Assembly (NCBI RefSeq): GCF_015558675.1
Contig: NZ_JADMOL010000002.1
Location: 543,820-599,026, forward strand
DNA from: Paenibacillus sp. 1001270B_150601_E10
Lineage (GTDB): Bacteria; Bacillota; Bacilli; Paenibacillales; Paenibacillaceae
Direction of reading: 5' to 3'
DNA: 55,207 nt
The notes under the pieces are model-generated. The model was not told where the DNA came from. It ran no database searches and worked only from the letters and a program-made list of their open reading frames with translations. Of this stretch, positions 50,283 to 55,207 are shown one piece after another. Both the position numbers and the translations under genes were made by a program. Positions within the stretch are counted from its first letter, which is position 1, and each line of letters opens with the position of its first letter.

Positions 50283-51557
50283 ATGTTATATGGCAAGACG
50301 ATTGTGGTAGGAATTACAGGGGGAATTGCAGCCTATAAAGCGGCAACCTTGTGCAGCAAGCTGAAGCAAGCGGGTGCTCACGTGCATGTCATTATGACCA
50401 AGAGCGCAACGGAGTTCATCACGGAGTTGACGCTGCAGACGCTGACCCGCAACCTTGTGTATACCGATACCTTTGATGAGCGCGATGCCTCAGTGGTTTC
50501 CCATATAGATCTGGCAGATAAGGCCGATTTGTTTGTCATTGCGCCGGCAACAGCGAATATTATTGCGAAAATGACCTATGGTCTTGCGGATGATATGCTG
50601 TCCACGACCCTGCTTGCTACAACAGCACCGATTATGGTTGCGCCAGCGATGAATGTGCATATGTATGCTCATCCCACCGTTCAGCACAATATGAAGATGC
50701 TTATCGAACGAGGCATTATGATGATTGAGCCGGATGAAGGCATGCTTGCCTGTGGATATACCGGTAAAGGCAGATTGGCAGAGCCTGAGTATATTGTGGC
50801 TCAGATCGAGGCTTTCTTTGCGCAGGGTGGCGAGAATACCCATTTGGGTCAAGCTATGCCCGCATTCCCAATAGAGACAATGCAGTCTTCGCAGCTTCGA
50901 GGGAAGTCCGTGATGGTCACAGCAGGTGGAACCGTGGAACGCATCGATCCTGTACGTTATATTACGAATGATTCCTCTGGAAAAATGGGCTTTGCGATAG
51001 CCGCTGCCGCGCGTGATATGGGCGCCAAGGTTACGCTTATTGCAGGTCAAACGCAAGTGGAGCCCCCGGCAGGCGTAGAGGTTATTCACGTTGAATCTAC
51101 GCAGGACATGTATGACGCCGTCATGTCTCGCTATGAGGGCGTGGATATCATCGTTAAAGCCGCAGCTGTATCGGATTACCGGCCTGCGGTGCGAGCGGAG
51201 CAGAAGATCAAGAAGCATTCGGATCGTATGACAATTGAACTTGTGAAGAATCCAGATATTTTGCAAGAGCTTGGGGAGAAAAAGAAAGGTCAGCTCCTCA
51301 TTGGCTTCGCAGCGGAAACGCATGATGTGGCACAGTTCGCACAGGACAAGCTTCGCCGCAAAAATTGCGATCTGCTCGTGGCGAACGACGTCTCTCGCGA
51401 TGATGCGGGATTTGGCTCCAATAATAATGAAGTACAAATTTATGACGCTCAAGGCTTAGTCGAGAGTATTTCTCTATCTTCGAAAAATGTGATTGCGGCT
51501 AGAATTATGGAAATTGCGAGTGAGCGGCTTCTGCTAGAGGTGGATGAGCTTGAATAA
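50283..51557 (+). CDS. coaBC: Bifunctional phosphopantothenoylcysteine decarboxylase / phosphopantothenate-cysteine ligase
   Basis: CoaBC makes 4'-phosphopantetheine for coenzyme A. The 424-residue protein has the flavin-dependent CoaC half (GITGGIAAYKA, SHIDLADKADLFVIAPATANIIAK, PAMNVHMY and GMLACGYTGKGR with catalytic Cys157) and the CoaB half (from about 205, VMVTAGGTVERIDPVRYITNDSSGKMG, KAAAVSDYRP and the LVANDVSRDDAGF loop). The ATG at 50283 follows GGAGGAAAGG at about 11 bases. Its 3' end overlaps priA. Confidence 0.96.
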   Translation: MLYGKTIVVGITGGIAAYKAATLCSKLKQAGAHVHVIMTKSATEFITELTLQTLTRNLVYTDTFDERDASVVSHIDLADKADLFVIAPATANIIAKMTYGLADDMLSTTLLATTAPIMVAPAMNVHMYAHPTVQHNMKMLIERGIMMIEPDEGMLACGYTGKGRLAEPEYIVAQIEAFFAQGGENTHLGQAMPAFPIETMQSSQLRGKSVMVTAGGTVERIDPVRYITNDSSGKMGFAIAAAARDMGAKVTLIAGQTQVEPPAGVEVIHVESTQDMYDAVMSRYEGVDIIVKAAAVSDYRPAVRAEQKIKKHSDRMTIELVKNPDILQELGEKKKGQLLIGFAAETHDVAQFAQDKLRRKNCDLLVANDVSRDDAGFGSNNNEVQIYDAQGLVESISLSSKNVIAARIMEIASERLLLEVDELE

Positions 51558-54258
51558 GGAAGGGTTCCGATCAAGCGATCAAATGACGCTCTTTGAAGAG
51601 GCGCCAGCAGGGCTCTTGGTTGCGCGTGTTATTGTTGATGTACCGAGCAAGGATACCAATCGCCCCTTTGATTATCTTGTGCCTGAATCGATGCAGGCTT
51701 GGATTGAGATAGGAAGCCGTGTCAGCGTCCCCTTCGGCCCTCGTACGCTGCAGGGCTTTGTCGTTGAGCTTGTGAATCGGACGGAGATCGAGAAGGGGAA
51801 GCTCAAAAAGGTGCAGCAGCTGCTTGATGTGGTGCCCCCGCTTCCGTCGGATCTCGTCTCTTTGGCTTCATGGATGAGCCAGCGTTATGTGTGCACATAT
51901 ACGTCCTGCTTGCAGGTCATGATTCCAAGTGCGCTCAAAGGGAAAAGCGAGAAAGCGGTTCGCCTTGGGGCCGAAGCTGAGGAATACTTAAGCAAAACGC
52001 CTGTTGATGCTTGGGATGAGGAGAAGCCTGACGATGAGCTTAAAGAGTCTGTAACAGGCGAGCATCAGGTTAATACACTTCTTACAGGCGGAGAGGATCT
52101 GATCGGAGAAGAAACGATTATTGGCTCATTGCTGCGCCATAAGGCGGAAGAGCCATATACGCGACAAATATGGAGTTATGTAAAGCAGCATCAGCCGATT
52201 GCAACGAACAAGCTGCTGGAGCGATTCCCAGCGGCATCACGCATCATTAAGACATCGCTGCTTGCCGGATGGCTTGTGGAAACGGAGCGGATCAAAGACC
52301 GGATTGGGGTCAAAAAGCTGAAGCGGGTAACGCTTGCTGTCTCGCTTGAACAAGCGAACCAGCTGCTGACGACGCTTCGTGCCAAGCGTCAGCAGGAGAC
52401 TATTGAGCAGCTGCTTCAATGCGACGGAGAAATGCCGCTTAAAGATCTAAACGCCTCAGCGGTTAAAGCATTAGCCGACAAAGGCTTCGTTGTTATAGAT
52501 GAAGTGGAAGTCATGCGGGACCCTTACTCTGGTCGGAACTTCCGCCCTTCAGCACCGCTTCCTTTTACGACAGAGCAGCAGCAGGTTTATGATCAGCTGG
52601 AAGCGGCCATTGATAAGAATGAACCCAGCGCTTTTTTGCTTCATGGTGTGACAGGAAGCGGCAAGACAGAGGTCTACCTGCAATCCATCGATCACTGCTT
52701 GAAGCAGGGGAAGGAAGCGATCGTGCTTGTACCGGAAATCTCGCTAACTCCTCAGATGGTAGAGCGGTTTAAGAGCAGATTTGGCTCTAAGGTCGCCGTC
52801 ATGCACAGCCGATTGTCTCAGGGCGAGCGTTATGATGAATGGCGCAAGATTCGAGAAGGCCGTGTTCAGGTAGCCATTGGAGCGCGCTCTGCCGTATTTG
52901 CCCCTTTCCAGCATATCGGGTTGATTATTATTGACGAGGAACACGAGACCTCCTATAAACAGGAGGAGACGCCTAAGTACCATGCACGAGATGTATCGAT
53001 CGAACGGGCAAGGCTTCATCAAGCCGTCGTTGTCCTAGGCTCGGCTACTCCTTCCATTGAAACCTATTATGCAGCAAAGATCCGTCACGACGAGCCGCTT
53101 CCAAAAGGGCTTGAGCCGCCTCAGTATCCGCTAAAGATGCTGACGATGCTAGATCGCGTTGGAGGGCGGCCAATGCCTCCTGTTCACGTGGTTGACATGC
53201 GCGAGCAGCTTAAGCTTGGTAACCGCTCCATGTTCAGCGCTCCGCTTGAACAGGCGATTGAGGAACGGCTTGAGCGAGGAGAGCAGACGGTGCTGCTCTT
53301 GAACCGAAGAGGGTATTCCACCTTCGTCATGTGTAGAACGTGCGGATATGTTGCGCAATGTCCAGAGTGTGATATTTCTCTAACGTATCACATGAAGACA
53401 GAGCATCTGCGGTGCCACTATTGTGGCTATACCGAGCGGGCACCGTCCGTATGCCCGTCCTGTGAAAGCGAGCATATTCGCTTTTTCGGAACAGGCACGC
53501 AAAAGGTAGAAGAACAGCTGGCAAGACGCTTCCCAGGCATTCGGGTTATTCGCATGGATGTAGATACAACGACAGAGAAGGGTTCTCATGAGCGCATGCT
53601 GCAGCAGTTCCGTGAACGGAAAGCGGATGTGCTGCTCGGCACGCAGATGGTCGCAAAGGGTTTAGACTTTCCTTACGTTACGCTTGTCGGCGTCATTGCG
53701 GCTGATTCAGCCCTGCATATGCCGGACTTCCGGGCAGCGGAAAAGACCTTTCAGCTGCTGACACAGGTTGAAGGGCGTGCAGGCAGACATCATCTTCCTG
53801 GCGAGGTCATCGTTCAAACCTATGCACCGGAGCATTACTCGATCATCCATGCCTCGGGGCATGACTATACGAACTTTGCCTCTGATGAGCTGAGACATCG
53901 CCTAGCACAGATGGTGCCACCCTTTAGCCGGATTGCGCTGCTCACAATGACGCACGAGCAGCTGCCCCTATTGGTTCGTGCCGCAGAAAATGCTGCACTT
54001 CGAATCAAGGAGCTGGCCGAGCGAAAGGGCTATCTCCAGTCCTTGCATCATGCAACTGAGGCTGTCGATGTATTCGGCCCTGTTGCGTCGCCAATTCCTA
54101 GAATTAAAAACAAATACCGCTTTCAATGCGTCGTGAAATGCAGAGGCCCTATCGATCTATCTGCCCTTATGTCGGAAGTTATGTCTACACTTGAGCCGAT
54201 GGCAAAAGAGCAGCATGTGCAATTTAGCGTCGATATTGATCCGCAAATGATGATGTAA
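51544..54258 (+). CDS. priA: Primosomal protein N' (replication restart helicase PriA)
   Basis: PriA reloads the replisome at stalled forks. The 904-residue protein has an N-terminal DNA-binding domain (RVIVDVPSKDTNRPFDYLVP), Walker A GVTGSGKTEVYL near 369, DEEHETSYKQE near 463, GSATPSIETY, and the zinc-binding cysteine cluster (CRTCGYVAQCPECD through CPSCES, near 597-640) with LGTQMVAKGLDFP and QVEGRAGR following. It is about 100 residues longer than B. subtilis PriA (805); the extra length is mostly a charged stretch at about 140-200, poor in motifs. It overlaps coaBC by 14 bases; AGAGGTGG inside coaBC serves as ribosome site. Confidence 0.95.
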   Translation: MSLNKEGFRSSDQMTLFEEAPAGLLVARVIVDVPSKDTNRPFDYLVPESMQAWIEIGSRVSVPFGPRTLQGFVVELVNRTEIEKGKLKKVQQLLDVVPPLPSDLVSLASWMSQRYVCTYTSCLQVMIPSALKGKSEKAVRLGAEAEEYLSKTPVDAWDEEKPDDELKESVTGEHQVNTLLTGGEDLIGEETIIGSLLRHKAEEPYTRQIWSYVKQHQPIATNKLLERFPAASRIIKTSLLAGWLVETERIKDRIGVKKLKRVTLAVSLEQANQLLTTLRAKRQQETIEQLLQCDGEMPLKDLNASAVKALADKGFVVIDEVEVMRDPYSGRNFRPSAPLPFTTEQQQVYDQLEAAIDKNEPSAFLLHGVTGSGKTEVYLQSIDHCLKQGKEAIVLVPEISLTPQMVERFKSRFGSKVAVMHSRLSQGERYDEWRKIREGRVQVAIGARSAVFAPFQHIGLIIIDEEHETSYKQEETPKYHARDVSIERARLHQAVVVLGSATPSIETYYAAKIRHDEPLPKGLEPPQYPLKMLTMLDRVGGRPMPPVHVVDMREQLKLGNRSMFSAPLEQAIEERLERGEQTVLLLNRRGYSTFVMCRTCGYVAQCPECDISLTYHMKTEHLRCHYCGYTERAPSVCPSCESEHIRFFGTGTQKVEEQLARRFPGIRVIRMDVDTTTEKGSHERMLQQFRERKADVLLGTQMVAKGLDFPYVTLVGVIAADSALHMPDFRAAEKTFQLLTQVEGRAGRHHLPGEVIVQTYAPEHYSIIHASGHDYTNFASDELRHRLAQMVPPFSRIALLTMTHEQLPLLVRAAENAALRIKELAERKGYLQSLHHATEAVDVFGPVASPIPRIKNKYRFQCVVKCRGPIDLSALMSEVMSTLEPMAKEQHVQFSVDIDPQMMM

Positions 54259-54324
54259 GCAAGCGTTTTGGCATAAAATAGGTTTATAGACAACGAAACT
54301 AGTGGGATAGGAAGGTGTTTATAC

Positions 54325-54801
54325 ATGGCTATTCGAATTATTGTACAAGAGCCGGATCCGGTACTTCATGAGGTAGCAAAGCCTGTTACCAAGTTTAATG
54401 CAAATCTTCATAAGCTGCTCGATGATATGGCCGACACGATGTATCATGCAGAGGGCGTTGGCCTTGCTGCACCGCAAATCGGCATCTTGAAGCGTGTGAT
54501 CGTTGTTGATGTAGGCGATGAGAATGGTCTTATCGAGATGGTGAACCCAGAGCTTGTGGAAACAGAGGGCGAACAGCTCGGGCCGGAAGGTTGCTTGAGT
54601 ATTCCTGGGTTGAATGGCGATGTGCTTCGCCATCAAAAGATTCGTGTAAGAGGGCAGGACCGCTTCGGAGAGACTTGGGAAATGATCGCCGAGGACTTCC
54701 TGGCACGTGCTTTCCAGCATGAGATCGATCATCTGAATGGTGTGCTCTTCACTTCTATCGCGGAACGTGTATATGAGATTCAACGCCAAGACAAGGAGTA
54801 A
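54325..54801 (+). CDS. def: Peptide deformylase
   Basis: Def removes the formyl group from nascent proteins. All three active-site motifs are present: [10 protein letters not shown] near residue 46, EGCLSIPG with the metal cysteine near 92, and HEIDHLNGV with the metal histidines near 134. The 158-residue length is the short Bacillus type. AGGAAGG lies upstream of the ATG at 54325. It is followed after two bases by fmt, the usual arrangement for the two formyl-handling enzymes. Confidence 0.96.
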   Translation: MAIRIIVQEPDPVLHEVAKPVTKFNANLHKLLDDMADTMYHAEGVGLAAPQIGILKRVIVVDVGDENGLIEMVNPELVETEGEQLGPEGCLSIPGLNGDVLRHQKIRVRGQDRFGETWEMIAEDFLARAFQHEIDHLNGVLFTSIAERVYEIQRQDKE

Positions 54802-54803
54802 TC

Positions 54804-55207
54804 ATGACCAAAATTGTATTTATGGGAACACCGCAGTTTGCTGTTCCCTCTTTGCAGATGCTAATAGATGAGGGCTATGAGGTCGTTGCTGTCGTCACAC
54901 AGCCCGACCGTCCTGTTGGACGGAAGCGGGTCCTTACGCCAACGCCTGTCAAAGCCCTTGCTGAACAATACCACATTCCTGTATGGCAGCCCGAGAAACT
55001 TAGAACGTCGGAGACGGTGGCCGATATTCAAGCGGTGCAGCCTGACCTGATCATAACGGCGGCTTATGGACAGATTCTGCCGAAAAAGGTGCTCGATATT
55101 CCGCGTCTTGGCTGTATTAACGTGCACGGCTCACTGCTGCCTGCCTATCGCGGCGGGGCGCCGATCCAACGCTCGATTATGAACGGAGAGAAAGAAACCG
55201 GCGTAAC
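54804..55207 (+). CDS. fmt: Methionyl-tRNA formyltransferase (partial, 5' end)
   Basis: Fmt formylates initiator Met-tRNA. The visible 134 codons begin [17 protein letters not shown] and include the 10-formyltetrahydrofolate-binding segment [18 protein letters not shown], followed by [19 protein letters not shown], with the conserved Asn-x-His pair and the SLLPxYRG loop. The gene runs beyond the right edge. The start ATG lies 2 bases after the def stop, with AAGGAG inside def. Confidence 0.97.
   Translation, partial: MTKIVFMGTPQFAVPSLQMLIDEGYEVVAVVTQPDRPVGRKRVLTPTPVKALAEQYHIPVWQPEKLRTSETVADIQAVQPDLIITAAYGQILPKKVLDIPRLGCINVHGSLLPAYRGGAPIQRSIMNGEKETGV

Noticed and set aside
50490-51452. 320-codon leftward frame opposite coaBC
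   Set aside because: Antisense shadow of a clear gene: rich in His, Arg and Cys, no ribosome site, no family resemblance.
1-55207. Mobile elements, defence systems, prophage or CRISPR
   Set aside because: No transposase, integrase, repeat array, phage module or restriction gene is recognisable, and codon use looks even across the window.

Overview
The window looks like a chromosomal stretch from a Gram-positive, spore-forming member of the Bacillales. The gene content and protein style fit Paenibacillaceae (Paenibacillus or a close relative); this is inferred from reading the proteins, without any database search. Support comes from CcpA, YtxJ, AcuA/AcuC/AcsA, YlaN-FtsW, YlbF-YlbG, RqcH, RemA, a two-gene PTS locus, strong AGGAGG-type ribosome binding sites, and several SigA-like promoters with 17-base spacers. 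I see no insertion sequence, prophage, CRISPR array, tRNA or rRNA. Almost all the DNA is core-genome.

Layout. 1-6620: the 5' part of a leftward rhodanese gene, a divergent EPSP-synthase-family gene (aroA), a CoA-binding protein, and a PTS operon (EIICBA then Enzyme I, without HPr) behind a leader that can fold into mutually exclusive antiterminator and terminator hairpins. A leftward DJ-1/PfpI gene follows. 6959-19649: a zinc-finger protein, ytxJ, ccpA and mtnN run rightward. acuC and acuA run leftward, acsA rightward from a shared control region with a cre-like site, then a leftward bicupin oxalate decarboxylase, a large class A penicillin-binding protein, and rpsD with an autoregulatory-type leader. 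In opposite orientation this resembles the B. subtilis rpsD-tyrS-acsA-acuABC-ccpA-ytxJ region; oxdC and the PBP stand where tyrS would be, mtnN is added and acuB is absent.

20055-30325: a GAF-GGDEF diguanylate cyclase, a lipoprotein, an M29 aminopeptidase, an HPr-like protein that lacks the phosphorylatable histidine but keeps the regulatory serine, ylaN, a Ca2+/H+ antiporter, an Asp23-family protein, leftward yugN-ftsW, an M20 amidohydrolase and a two-CBS protein. 30476-39544: an XPB-type helicase with an overlapping companion gene, ylbF-ylbG, an orphan gene, a LysR regulator, a PHP phosphoesterase, and an EF-G/TetM-like GTPase. 39759-55207: rqcH (leftward), a Ca2+-ATPase, dapF, yitJ, then the widely conserved yicC-remA-gmk-rpoZ-coaBC-priA-def-fmt run, with fmt cut by the window end.

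How they work together. A carbon-control theme runs through the first half: sugar uptake (PTS), the master regulator CcpA, a CcpA-type operator at acsA, post-translational control of acetyl-CoA synthetase by AcuA/AcuC, and a Crh-like HPr relative. The last third is housekeeping: translation quality control, methionine/folate and lysine/cell-wall precursor synthesis, CoA synthesis, replication restart and protein N-terminal processing. The points most worth a second look are the His-less HPr paralogue, altered active-site segments in the EPSP synthase and in the oxalate decarboxylase lid, the EF-G-like GTPase, the XPB gene pair, and several structured leaders.
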